56,884 bases of DNA from Burkholderia sp. 4M9327F10 (lineage in GTDB: Bacteria; Pseudomonadota; Gammaproteobacteria; Burkholderiales; Burkholderiaceae): the NCBI RefSeq assembly GCF_005503145.1, contig NZ_SCNV01000058.1, positions 1-56,884 on the forward strand. The letters are read 5' to 3'. Below are positions 45,023 through 53,059 of the stretch, one piece after another. Position numbers and translations under genes: made by a program. The stretch's first letter is position 1; each line of letters starts with the position of its first letter. The notes beneath the pieces are model-generated. The model was not told the DNA's origin and ran no database searches. It saw only the letters and a program-made list of their open reading frames with translations.

Positions 45023-46546
45023 ATGCGGGCGGTGTGGTGTGGTTTTGCGTTAGGGGTAATCGTCTTGCAGCAGCAAGCGGCGTTGCCTTTGCGGCGCGAG
45101 TGGCTGGGGTTGTGTTTCGCGTTGATTGCCGCGTCTGGTTGGGCTATCTGGAGCTTCGAGGGTTTGCGGAGTTTCCGGGGCTTATGGAGCTTAGGGGAAT
45201 TAGGGGGCTTCCGGCGCTTCCGGTGCTTCCGGTACTTCCGGTATTTGCGCGCGCGGCGAGGCCGCCACACGCCTGACTCCCGGTTTGCGTTGCAGCTCGA
45301 CGCACGTATTGCCAGCGGCTGGTGCGCGCTATGGCTGGCTGCTGCCTGTGCGGGCTTCGGATACGCGGCATGGCGGGCTGAACTTCGGCTGGCCGTGAGC
45401 TTGCCCACCGCGTGGGAGGGACGCGACCTCGAAGTGGAGGGCGCCATCCGAGGCCTGCCGACACACGACGACAAGGGCGCACGTTTCCTGTTCGATGTGG
45501 ACTCTGTCGATGCGCCGATCGCCCGTTTTCCCCGCACGATCCAGTTGTCCTGGATCGATCAGAAGGGACCGCTGCCGCCGTTGCTGGAACCAGGTGCGCG
45601 GTGGCGCCTGACGGTGCGGCTCAAGCGTCCGCACAGCAACGCCAATTACGGCGTACGCGACGCGGAGGCCGGCTTGCTGGCGCGCAATGTCCGGGCGACC
45701 GGTTATGTCAGCACCCCTGCCACAGCACGGCGTCTCGAAGGCTATGCGAGCGGTTTGGCAGTCAGCGTGGACCGCTGGCGCGCTGCGCTGCGTGCGCGTA
45801 TCGATGCCGTGCTGGCCGGCGCGCCACATCGCGGCATCGTCGTGGCGCTTGCGGTCGGCGCGCAGGACGAGGTCAGCGCCGCTGACTGGATGCTGATGCG
45901 CGCAACCGGCACGAGCCACCTGGTGGCTATTTCGGGGCTGCACATCGGCTTCGTCGCTGGCCTTGCGGGATGGCTGGCCGGTGCGCTGTGGCGACGCTCG
46001 TGTTTCGTCGGTCGCCATTGGCCGCTGCGGATTCCCGCGCAGCAGGTCGCCGTCACTGCAGGCGTGTTGTTTGCCGCGCTGCACGCAGCGCTCGCCGGAT
46101 TCAACGTGCCGGCGCAGCGGGCGTTGTGGATGGCCGGCGTGGTGGCGCTTGCGTTTGTCAGCGGACGCAGCGCGGGGCCGTCGTGGGTGCTGGCCTGGGC
46201 GCTCGGCCTCGTGTTGCTGCTCGACCCCTGGACGCCGGTTTCGGCAGGGTTCTGGCTGTCGTTTTGCGCGGTGGCGGCGATCCTGTTTGCGGTGTCGGGC
46301 CGGCCGCGCGTGCGTGATGAGGCCGATCCGGATCCAGAGCCTGATACGCCGCCGGCCGGCTCGCCGGTTAAGCGCCTGGTCGAGCGCATGTTTGCAGCGT
46401 TGCGCGCGCGCAGCCTGGCTTTACTCGAGCGTATGCGCAGTGCAGCGCAGGTCCAGTTCGCGGTGACCGTCGCACTTGCGCCGCTGACCGTCTACTGGTT
46501 CTCGCAGATTCCTACACAACATCGCAGACAGGCGATGTTGGCGTGA
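45023..46546 (+). pseudogene. comEC: comEC, truncated: DNA-uptake channel interrupted by phage sequence
   Basis: The N-terminal part of ComEC/Rec2, which moves single-stranded DNA across the inner membrane in transformation. Present are the first helices, the OB-like DUF4131 region (residues about 90-230) and the start of the Competence domain (SHLVAISGLHIGFVAGLAGW). Homology runs to LTVYWFSQIP near base 46512, then ten unrelated residues and a TGA. The rest of the Competence domain and the C-terminal beta-lactamase-like domain are missing. ATG 45023 follows GGAGGGGGC. GTG 44981 is an alternative. The product is very probably non-functional for DNA uptake. Confidence 0.88.
45208..45243 (+). 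repeat. 9-bp tandem repeat inside comEC
   Basis: Four units of CTTCCGGNN (CTTCCGGCG, CTTCCGGTG, CTTCCGGTA, CTTCCGGTA) stand in tandem. They encode an in-frame Phe-Arg-X repeat in a loop after the first helices. Copy-number change would keep the frame. Confidence 0.8.
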
Positions 46547-46722
46547 CCTACCCAATTGCATTTCCAAGCGGCGCAACGGCGCTTGTTATTGGCAACAACT
46601 CACAGTCCGCGCTGGGCGGCGTCGGGACATCGTATTCATCGCGGACCGGTTTCAACGCCGGCGGATGGGTAACGGGTGGCCGCACGCCTATCGCGTGTTC
46701 CTACATTGCTACAGGGTTCTAG
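46513..46722 (+). pseudogene. 3' fragment of a phage tail-fibre gene (H-like)
   Basis: An open frame without a start codon runs from the comEC junction to TAG 46720-46722. It reads SYTTSQTGDVGVTYPIAFPS, then a Gly/Ser/Thr-rich stretch, and ends ACSYIATGF. The T-T-x-x-TGDV-x-V-x-PIAFP start and the YIA-x-GF ending are typical of the C-terminal tip domain of phage tail fibres. It is in a different frame from comEC. The fibre-assembly gene follows directly, as in P2-like phages. Everything upstream in this fibre gene has been lost. Confidence 0.78.
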
Positions 46723-46725
46723 ATC

Positions 46726-47187
46726 ATGGGTCAGAAATACGCCGCATATGATGAACAGCGCACTATCGTTGCCTTCTACGATGACGCTATCAGCCCCGCG
46801 CCGAAAGGTGCGCAGGTAATCAAACTCAATGACGCGCAATATCGCGGTCTGCTGACTGGCCAGGGAGAAGGTAAGCGCATGGCGGTCGACGAAAATGGCC
46901 TGCCCGTCCTGCTCGACCCGGCACCCCTCTCGCCCGACCAGCTCGCCGACGCGAAGCGGGCAGAGCGCGACGCGGCGCTGTCTGCAACGGACTGGCTGAT
47001 TGCCCGTCATCAGGACGAGACGTTCGCCGGCCGCGGCACGACGCTGACCGCTGACCAGCTCGCCGGGCTGCTCGCGTACCGCAAGACCTTGCGCGATCTG
47101 CCGGTCACCGATGGCTGGCCAAACGTTGACCTGCCCTTGCGGCCTGACTTCGTGACCTCGCAGGACAGTACCTCGTCGACCAGCTGA
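46726..47187 (+). CDS. Phage tail-fibre assembly protein (G-like)
   Basis: A 153-aa protein. The N-terminus (MGQKYAAYDEQRTIVAFYDD) and the C-terminal half (ERDAALSATDWLIARHQDE, LAYRKTLRDLPVTDGWPN) match phage tail-fibre assembly chaperones. It helps fibres fold and attach to the baseplate. It starts 3 bp after the fibre fragment, which fits the P2 H-G order. Confidence 0.82.
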   Translation: MGQKYAAYDEQRTIVAFYDDAISPAPKGAQVIKLNDAQYRGLLTGQGEGKRMAVDENGLPVLLDPAPLSPDQLADAKRAERDAALSATDWLIARHQDETFAGRGTTLTADQLAGLLAYRKTLRDLPVTDGWPNVDLPLRPDFVTSQDSTSSTS

Positions 47188-47223
47188 CCACTCGCTGTCG
47201 CGTCACCCGCCAAACATGTTTTC

Positions 47224-47258
47224 AGCCGCCCTCGTTGTCCAGGGGCGGCTTTTCTTTT
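47224..47258 (+). terminator. Terminator-like hairpin between fibre-assembly and sheath genes
   Basis: AGCCGCCC (47224-47231) pairs with GGGCGGCT (47243-47250), followed by TTTTCTTTT. It lies between G and FI. Confidence 0.7.
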
Positions 47259-47279
47259 GCCGTTTCCCAGGAGACTTAC

Positions 47280-48449
47280 ATGGGTGCAACATCGTTTTTT
47301 CATGGCGTCACGGTCTCGCTGGTCGACTCCGGACCACGTACCATTGCCGTGCCGAGCTCGTCGATCGTCGGCATGGTCAACACGTATACACCGGGCGCGG
47401 ACCGGGCCGCACCGAACGTGCCGACACAGCTTACGAGCTATCGCGAAGCCGTTGCAGCGTTCGGCGAGGGCAGCGCGATTGCGCAGGCCGCGCGTGCGAT
47501 CTACGCGCAGAGCAAGGCCGTGATTGTTGCGACGGGTGTCGCTGCCGGCGGCGAGGCTGCCGCGCTTACCTCTGCGATCATCGGTGGCGTGAGTGCCGGC
47601 GGCGCCCGCACCGGCCTGCAGTCGCTGCTCGACGCAAAGTCGAAGTACAACGTGCAGCCGCGCCTGCTACTCGCACCGGGCTTCTCTGCGACTCAGGCAG
47701 TCGCGACAGCAATGGATTCGCTGGCAGGCAAGCTGCGCGCGATCGGCATCATTGACGGGCCGAACACCGACGACGAGGCGGCGATTGCCTATGCGGCGAA
47801 CTTCGGCAGCAAGCGGCTGTATATGGTCGATCCTGGCGCGACGTACTGGGACACGACCGCGAACGCTGACGTCGCTGCACCCGCCTCGTCGTATGCGGCG
47901 GGCCTCTTCTGCCAGACGGACGGGAACATAGGCTTCTGGGCGTCGCCATCGAACAAGGAACTCACGGACATCACCGGGACGAAGCGACCGATCGAGTTTC
48001 TCGACGGCGACGAGACGTGTCGCGCGAACCTGCTCAATAACGCGAATATCGCCACGATTATCCGCGACGGCGGCTATCGTCTGTGGGGAAATCGCACATT
48101 GTCGAGCGATCCGAAATGGGCATTCGTTACGCGTGTGCGCACGCTCGATATCGTCATGGATGCCGTGCTCGCGGGGCATAAGTGGGCGGTCGACCGCGGC
48201 ATTACCGCTACCTACGTAGACGACGTCACGAAGGGCTTGCAGGCGTTCATGCGCGACCTCAAGAAGCAGGGCGCGTTGATCAACTTCGAGGTCTACGCCG
48301 ACCCGGAGCTCAACACGGCTTCGCAGCTCGAGCAAGGCAAGGTCTACTGGAACATCCGCTTCACCGATGTGCCGCCCGCTGAAAACCCCATCTTCCGCTT
48401 CGAGATCACAAACCAGTGGCTCACCGAAGTGCTCGATACCCACTCATGA
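47280..48449 (+). CDS. Phage tail sheath protein (FI-like)
   Basis: A 389-aa contractile sheath protein of a myovirus tail. The start MGATSFFHGVTVSLVDSGPR and the C-terminal LINFEVYADPELNTASQLEQ, with VYWNIRFTDVPPAENPIFRF, are typical of P2-like sheath proteins. The C-terminal strands link neighbouring subunits. ATG 47280 follows CCAGGAG. Confidence 0.95.
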   Translation: MGATSFFHGVTVSLVDSGPRTIAVPSSSIVGMVNTYTPGADRAAPNVPTQLTSYREAVAAFGEGSAIAQAARAIYAQSKAVIVATGVAAGGEAAALTSAIIGGVSAGGARTGLQSLLDAKSKYNVQPRLLLAPGFSATQAVATAMDSLAGKLRAIGIIDGPNTDDEAAIAYAANFGSKRLYMVDPGATYWDTTANADVAAPASSYAAGLFCQTDGNIGFWASPSNKELTDITGTKRPIEFLDGDETCRANLLNNANIATIIRDGGYRLWGNRTLSSDPKWAFVTRVRTLDIVMDAVLAGHKWAVDRGITATYVDDVTKGLQAFMRDLKKQGALINFEVYADPELNTASQLEQGKVYWNIRFTDVPPAENPIFRFEITNQWLTEVLDTHS

Positions 48450-48459
48450 GAGGTAATGC

Positions 48460-48963
48460 GTGATTCCGGAAACACTATCAAATTACAACCTGTACGTCGA
48501 CGGCAAGGGCTTCGCCGGCCTGTCGACCTCAGTGACGCTGCCCAAGCTCAAGATCAAGACCGACGAGCATCGCGGCGGCGGCATGGATGCGCCCGTGAAG
48601 ATGGACCTCGGTATGGAAGCCATGGAGGCCTCCTTTGCGATGGCGTCAATGACGCGCGAAGTTCTGGTTTTCTTCGGGCTTGCGGATACGACGGCGTTCA
48701 ACGGTGTCTTTCGCGGCGCATTCAAGGACTTGCAGGGCAAGACGAAGGCGGTGGCCGCAACGTTGCGCGGCATGCTGTCCGAGATCGATCCGGGTGACTG
48801 GAAGCCCGGTGAGAAGGCGGAATCCAAATTCACCGTGTCGCTGACGTACTACAAGCTGGAGATCGACGGCGCGGCGGTGCATGAGATCGATCCGCTCGGC
48901 ATGGTGCGCATCATCAACGGAGTCGACCAGCTCACGGAGATTCGCAAGGCAATAGGCATGTGA
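48460..48963 (+). CDS. Phage major tail tube protein (FII-like)
   Basis: A 167-aa inner tube protein. MIPETLSNYNLYVDGKGFAG at the N-terminus and LTYYKLEIDGAAVHEIDPLG near the C-terminus are P2 FII-family hallmarks. It starts 10 bp after the sheath gene, as expected for co-expressed sheath and tube. Confidence 0.95.
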   Translation: MIPETLSNYNLYVDGKGFAGLSTSVTLPKLKIKTDEHRGGGMDAPVKMDLGMEAMEASFAMASMTREVLVFFGLADTTAFNGVFRGAFKDLQGKTKAVAATLRGMLSEIDPGDWKPGEKAESKFTVSLTYYKLEIDGAAVHEIDPLGMVRIINGVDQLTEIRKAIGM

Positions 48964-49032
48964 TGTATGTGGGCGGCGTGTCGGTGACACATCGCGCTGC
49001 AAAGTAACTTTTCCCTGACAGGGTTTCATATC

Positions 49033-49067
49033 ACGGCGGGCACGCGTTATCCGCCGTTTCCTTTTTT
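49033..49067 (+). terminator. Terminator-like hairpin between tube and E genes
   Basis: ACGGCGG (49033-49039) pairs with CCGCCGT (49051-49057), followed by TTCCTTTTTT. The stem is only 7 bp. Confidence 0.5.
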
Positions 49068-49076
49068 GAGGTGCTG

Positions 49077-49400
49077 ATGGATACGGTAACGGTCAGGCTG
49101 GACTACCCAGCGACATTCGACGGCGTGACGCGCGACAGCATCACGCTACGTCGACCCAGGGTGCGCGACCAGCGCGCTGCACAGAAGCTCTATCCGGATG
49201 ATCCTGCGGGTCAGGAGCTCGCGCTCTTTGCAGCGCTGGCGGAGGTCGCGCCGAACGACCTGGAGGGCATGGATCTTGGTGATTACAACCGCCTGCAGGA
49301 TGCCTACTTTCGCTTTCGAGCCCCTCGCAAGGATCAGTCCGGCGACGCTGAAAAAGCTGGCGAAGCGCCTGGTGAACGAACTGCGGATGTCGCCGCGTGA
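49077..49400 (+). CDS. Phage tail assembly chaperone (E-like)
   Basis: A 107-aa P2 gpE-type chaperone (MDTVTVRLDYPATFDGVTRD, RRPRVRDQRAAQKLY, LEGMDLGDYNRLQDAYF). It is encoded between the tube and tape-measure genes, where tailed phages place the pair of chaperones made by ribosomal frameshifting. ATG 49077 follows GAGGTG, and GTG 49071 is an alternative. The last 15 codons overlap the E' frame. An A5 run at 49351-49355 is the likely slip site. Confidence 0.85.
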   Translation: MDTVTVRLDYPATFDGVTRDSITLRRPRVRDQRAAQKLYPDDPAGQELALFAALAEVAPNDLEGMDLGDYNRLQDAYFRFRAPRKDQSGDAEKAGEAPGERTADVAA

Positions 49401-49449
49401 TGTCGACGAGTTGACGCTCGACGACGTGATCTGGTGGCTGACCGACTAA
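49300..49449 (+). CDS. E' extension (GpE family), probably expressed only by frameshift from E
   Basis: 49 codons from ATG 49300, in the +1 frame relative to E. The C-terminus MSPRDVDELTLDDVIWWLTD resembles the GpE domain of P2-like phages. Its ATG has no proper ribosome-binding site, so it is probably made as an E-E' fusion. At GCT-GAA-AAA-GCT (49347-49358) a slip of -2, or of +1 (AAA to AAG), enters the E' frame as AAG-CTG or CTG and would give a product of about 124 aa. E-E' would help fold the tape measure. Confidence 0.72.
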   Translation: MPTFAFEPLARISPATLKKLAKRLVNELRMSPRDVDELTLDDVIWWLTD

Positions 49450-49509
49450 CGGGCGTAGCGGGACTGAATCCGCAACCGGCGCTGCCGGTTGCATCGAATG
49501 AGGTGTGAG

Positions 49510-51951
49510 ATGGCAAATGACATCGCACTGGGAATTGTCATCGGCGGTGTCGTGTCGTCGACATTCGGCAAGGCAATCACCGAGACGAGCTCGCGCATTG
49601 TCGGCCTGAAGAAGACGGCGAGCGACACAAGGCTCTGGCAGCGCACGATCGGCGACACGATCAAACTGCAGGATGAATTTCGCCGCCTGCATCAGGCGGG
49701 CGATTCGGCGGCCGACGGTATCCGTCGCAAGATCGACTCAAACCTGCGGTCCCTTCGCGAGGCCGGCGTTGAAGTCGACCGGCTTGACAGATCGTATCAG
49801 CGACTCGGGCGCACCGCGCGCGGACTTGACCTGAAGGCCGCTGGTCACGAACGCATTGCGGCAGGCCGCGAAGGGGTTCGAGGCACGATCGGCGACGCTG
49901 TGAAGTTTTCTGCTGCGGTCGCCGTACCGACTGCGATCTCGGCGGACTATCAGGCGATCATCCGCGACATTGCAATCAAGGCGGGCATCGCCCGCACTGA
50001 GCAGGAAGCGACGATGGGGCGTCGGATCCGTCGTGATGCCTCGGCGAACGGTATTGGCCGTAATGAGCTTGCCGACGCGGTGAACCAGATGGTTGCCGCC
50101 GGCATGGATGTGGACCGTGCGCTCGACTTCGCACCGCTGGCCGCGAAGTTTTCAATCGGCCAGGGTGCGACCACCGTTGAAACCGCTCGCATGATCCAGG
50201 CGCTGCAGCAGAACGCGCGGATTGCGGACCCGGCGCACATGAGCCGTGCATTCGAAGCCATCGCGTTCCTCGGCAAGGAGGGCTCGTTCGAGTCGGCCGA
50301 TATGGCTCGCTGGTTTCCCGTGCTGCTTGCCGAAATGCAGAAGATCGGTATCACCGGGCAGGATTCGGTGACCCAGCTCGGCGCGATGCTGCAGGTTCAG
50401 ATGAAGACGGCCGGCAATGCAGACGAAGCGGCGAACAACCTCAAAAACTGGTTTTCAAAGATCGGATCCAATGAAACCGCGAGCAACTATAAAAAGGCCG
50501 GCGTCGACTACGAAGCCAAAATGCGCGAAGCGATCGGCAAGGGCTGGTCGACGCTTGAGGCTTCCTTCGTTCTGGCGCGTGCGTACATCGAGCGCACCGA
50601 TCCCGCGAAAGCGAAACAGCTTGCCGATGCAGCGAAGAGCATAAACGGGGAGTCGGATCCGGAGAAGCGCGAGGCTCAGATCGCCGCGTTTGAAGACACC
50701 ATGAAAACCGGTGACCTCTTCAACGACATGCAGGTCAAGGCGGCGCTGACCGCCTATCTGCAGAATGCCGATTTATATCAGCGCCTGAAGAAGGAATCGG
50801 CGCAGGCCAATGGTGAGATCGTGAAGGATCTCGCCGACCGGCGCGATGCCTCGAAGCAGATCTGGAGCGAGGTCGGGCAGCAGTGGAATGATGCGATGCG
50901 CAGTATCGGCGACGCGCTGCGACCCGTTACCGATGCCGTGGGCCATGCAACCAAGGCAACCGGCGAGGGGCTCGCGAAGATTACCGATGCGGCTCCGAAG
51001 GCGACGATGGCCGTTGCCGGTGTAGCGGCTGGCTTCATTGCGTATCGCGGCGCAAAGTCGCTTTTCCAGATCGGGCGCGGAGCGCTCGACATCGCGCGGG
51101 GCTCGATCCTCGTCGGTCGCGGTCGTGCCGGCGCCGGGATCGGTGGCGCGGGCGGTGGCAAGGGCGGTCCGATGGGCCGGGTGATGGACGCGCTGGGTGG
51201 GGCTGCTGTCGGCGGCGTGCAACGCGTCTTCGTCGTCAACCTGCCGGGTGTCGGTGGCGCAGGCGGCGGTTTGGGTGGGGCGGCCGGTGCGATCGCGGGC
51301 GAACTCGGCGACGTTGCTGGCGGTGCCGGTCGCGCAGCAGGCAAGGGCGGTCGCTTCTCGCGCGTGCTGGGCGCTGCCCGTGGTCTGGTCGGTCGCGTCA
51401 TGCCGTACGCGGGCAAGATTGCGGTGGCCGGCTCGGTGCTCAAGGTTGGTTTGGCGGCGACAAACGCCTATGCGGTCGCAACGAGCGACGATAACCGGGC
51501 CGAGAAAGCTCGGGGTTTTGGCGGTATAGCCGGCAGTCTCGCGGGTGGTGTGCTTGGTGCGAAAGCCGGTGCACTGGTTGGTGCGGTGGGTGGCCCGATT
51601 GGTATGGCGATCGGCGGCATCGTGGGTGGGGCGATCGGCACGTATGCTGGCGAAAAGGCACTGGGGGCCGCCGCAAAATGGGCGTTCTCCCGTGGCGATG
51701 CACAGCCTGCTGTCGATGCCGTTGCGAAAGCCAGGGCGCTGGAGAAGCCATCCGGGGCCGTCAAACCCGCCATGAAGGTCGATCAGCAAAACACCTTTGC
51801 GCCAGTCTTTCAAGTGGTGATGCAGGGGGAACCCAGTAGTGACGCGGCCGACCGCTTCCTCGCAAAGGTTTCGCCACAACTGCAACGCATGATGAAGGAT
51901 CAGCTCGCGAAGAGCAATCGCTCGGCGATGTTTGATTCGCCTCATCTATAG
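49510..51951 (+). CDS. Phage tail tape measure protein (T-like)
   Basis: An 813-aa tape measure protein that sets tail length. The N-terminus MANDIALGIVIGGVVSSTFG leads into a coiled-coil region. A TP901-like core with GIARTEQEATMGRRIRRDAS and TTVETARMIQALQQNARIA follows. There are hydrophobic and Gly-rich segments (residues about 500-720), including glycine-zipper-like GGIVGGAIGTYAGEKALG. ATG 49510 follows GAGGTGTGAG. It is directly after E/E', as in P2. Confidence 0.93.
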   Translation: MANDIALGIVIGGVVSSTFGKAITETSSRIVGLKKTASDTRLWQRTIGDTIKLQDEFRRLHQAGDSAADGIRRKIDSNLRSLREAGVEVDRLDRSYQRLGRTARGLDLKAAGHERIAAGREGVRGTIGDAVKFSAAVAVPTAISADYQAIIRDIAIKAGIARTEQEATMGRRIRRDASANGIGRNELADAVNQMVAAGMDVDRALDFAPLAAKFSIGQGATTVETARMIQALQQNARIADPAHMSRAFEAIAFLGKEGSFESADMARWFPVLLAEMQKIGITGQDSVTQLGAMLQVQMKTAGNADEAANNLKNWFSKIGSNETASNYKKAGVDYEAKMREAIGKGWSTLEASFVLARAYIERTDPAKAKQLADAAKSINGESDPEKREAQIAAFEDTMKTGDLFNDMQVKAALTAYLQNADLYQRLKKESAQANGEIVKDLADRRDASKQIWSEVGQQWNDAMRSIGDALRPVTDAVGHATKATGEGLAKITDAAPKATMAVAGVAAGFIAYRGAKSLFQIGRGALDIARGSILVGRGRAGAGIGGAGGGKGGPMGRVMDALGGAAVGGVQRVFVVNLPGVGGAGGGLGGAAGAIAGELGDVAGGAGRAAGKGGRFSRVLGAARGLVGRVMPYAGKIAVAGSVLKVGLAATNAYAVATSDDNRAEKARGFGGIAGSLAGGVLGAKAGALVGAVGGPIGMAIGGIVGGAIGTYAGEKALGAAAKWAFSRGDAQPAVDAVAKARALEKPSGAVKPAMKVDQQNTFAPVFQVVMQGEPSSDAADRFLAKVSPQLQRMMKDQLAKSNRSAMFDSPHL

Positions 51952-51971
51952 CAGATACCAAAGGAAACGTT

Positions 51972-52853
51972 ATGGACTTTGAAAGACAGATCACGCAGGC
52001 GGCGACGCAGGCGAGCATCGCGACGGAGCGCGTGCGAAGCATGAACCGTGTCTATGAGCGCAACCGGCCGGCCAGCGCGAATACCGTCGCCGTGTTGCAG
52101 AAGCTGGCGACGGGAAACCTCGATAGCGCTGCCGAGCTCCTGTCCGGCGCGAGCAGCGCGTTGTCGGTGGCGAGTGACGTGAACCCGAAGGTGGGCACCG
52201 TCGTGCGCAGCTTCAACGCCGTGCAGTCATCGGTCGGTAGCGTGCTGAAGATGGCGACGGCATCGGGCAATCCGGTGATCAGGTCGGCTGCCGAATCGGT
52301 GACCGGCGCGCTCGGCGACGTGCGCACGAAGTTCAACGCGTGGGCAGGGATCAGGGAGACGCCGGCACCGGGTTCGCTCGCGACTTCAACCGGTGCGGGG
52401 ACGCTGTTCTCCGGCCTGCTTGACGGTGCCGCGACTGCAACCCCTCACCTGATGACGCTGAGCTCGGACAAGGGCGATACATTCCACTTCAATCTGTCGA
52501 CCGCGGCTTTCGACAAGTTGCGTCGGATCACGAAATATAAGGTCGCCTCGCAGGAACGTCTAAACCGCCAGGAGGCGCTGCAGGCGGTCAGTCAGGGCGG
52601 CGAAACCATCACGCTGTCGGGCGTTGTGTTTGCAGCCTCTGGCGCTGGAGCTAAGCAACTCGATGCCTTGCGTGCGATCGGCGATCGCATGCTGCCAGTG
52701 CAATTGACAACCGGCTACGGCGAAGTGCTCGGTCGCTGGTATCTGCAGGCGGTCGAGGAGGAGCAGGAGGCGCTGATGTCGGACGGCGTCCCGCGCAAAC
52801 AGACGTTTAGCCTGGAGTTTGGTCGCTATGGCGAAGATTATAAGAACGTCTGA
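51972..52853 (+). CDS. Phage tail protein U-like, with N-terminal extension
   Basis: A 293-aa protein. Residues about 155-290 fit the P2 gpU family: LMTLSSDKGDTFHFNLSTAA, RQEALQAVSQGGETITLSGV and GEVLGRWYLQAVEEEQ. The first 150 residues are Ala/Ser/Val-rich and helical, and they are absent from P2 U (about 160 aa). U caps the tail or links it to the hub. It starts 20 bp after the tape measure gene. X overlaps its end by 26 bp. Confidence 0.85.
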   Translation: MDFERQITQAATQASIATERVRSMNRVYERNRPASANTVAVLQKLATGNLDSAAELLSGASSALSVASDVNPKVGTVVRSFNAVQSSVGSVLKMATASGNPVIRSAAESVTGALGDVRTKFNAWAGIRETPAPGSLATSTGAGTLFSGLLDGAATATPHLMTLSSDKGDTFHFNLSTAAFDKLRRITKYKVASQERLNRQEALQAVSQGGETITLSGVVFAASGAGAKQLDALRAIGDRMLPVQLTTGYGEVLGRWYLQAVEEEQEALMSDGVPRKQTFSLEFGRYGEDYKNV

Positions 52854-53034
52854 CGGCGACGTACTCGACGAGATCTGCTATGCGGTGTACGGCTCGGTGA
52901 CCGGGATGGTTGAAGCCGTGTACGAAGCCAACCCGGGCCTTGCTGCGCGGGAACAGCCGTTCATGGCGGGCATCACGATCACGCTGCCGGATGTCGACGT
53001 GCCGCGTAGTGAACCGGTCCAACTGTGGACCTAG
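52828..53034 (+). CDS. Phage tail protein X (LysM-like)
   Basis: A 68-aa gpX-type protein with a LysM-like fold (RTSDGDVLDEICYAVYGSVT, VYEANPGLA, ITITLPDV). It binds at the tail tip or baseplate. ATG 52828 lies inside the end of the U gene in another frame, and a 26-bp overlap suggests coupling. Confidence 0.92.
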   Translation: MAKIIRTSDGDVLDEICYAVYGSVTGMVEAVYEANPGLAAREQPFMAGITITLPDVDVPRSEPVQLWT

Positions 53035-53059
53035 CGCGGCGTAAATCGGGAGGGCAGGT

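Noticed and set aside
46513..46546. attL site of a complete prophage in comEC
   Set aside because: The phage side begins inside a tail-fibre coding sequence and no att core or integrase is visible, so a standard integration end is not supported.
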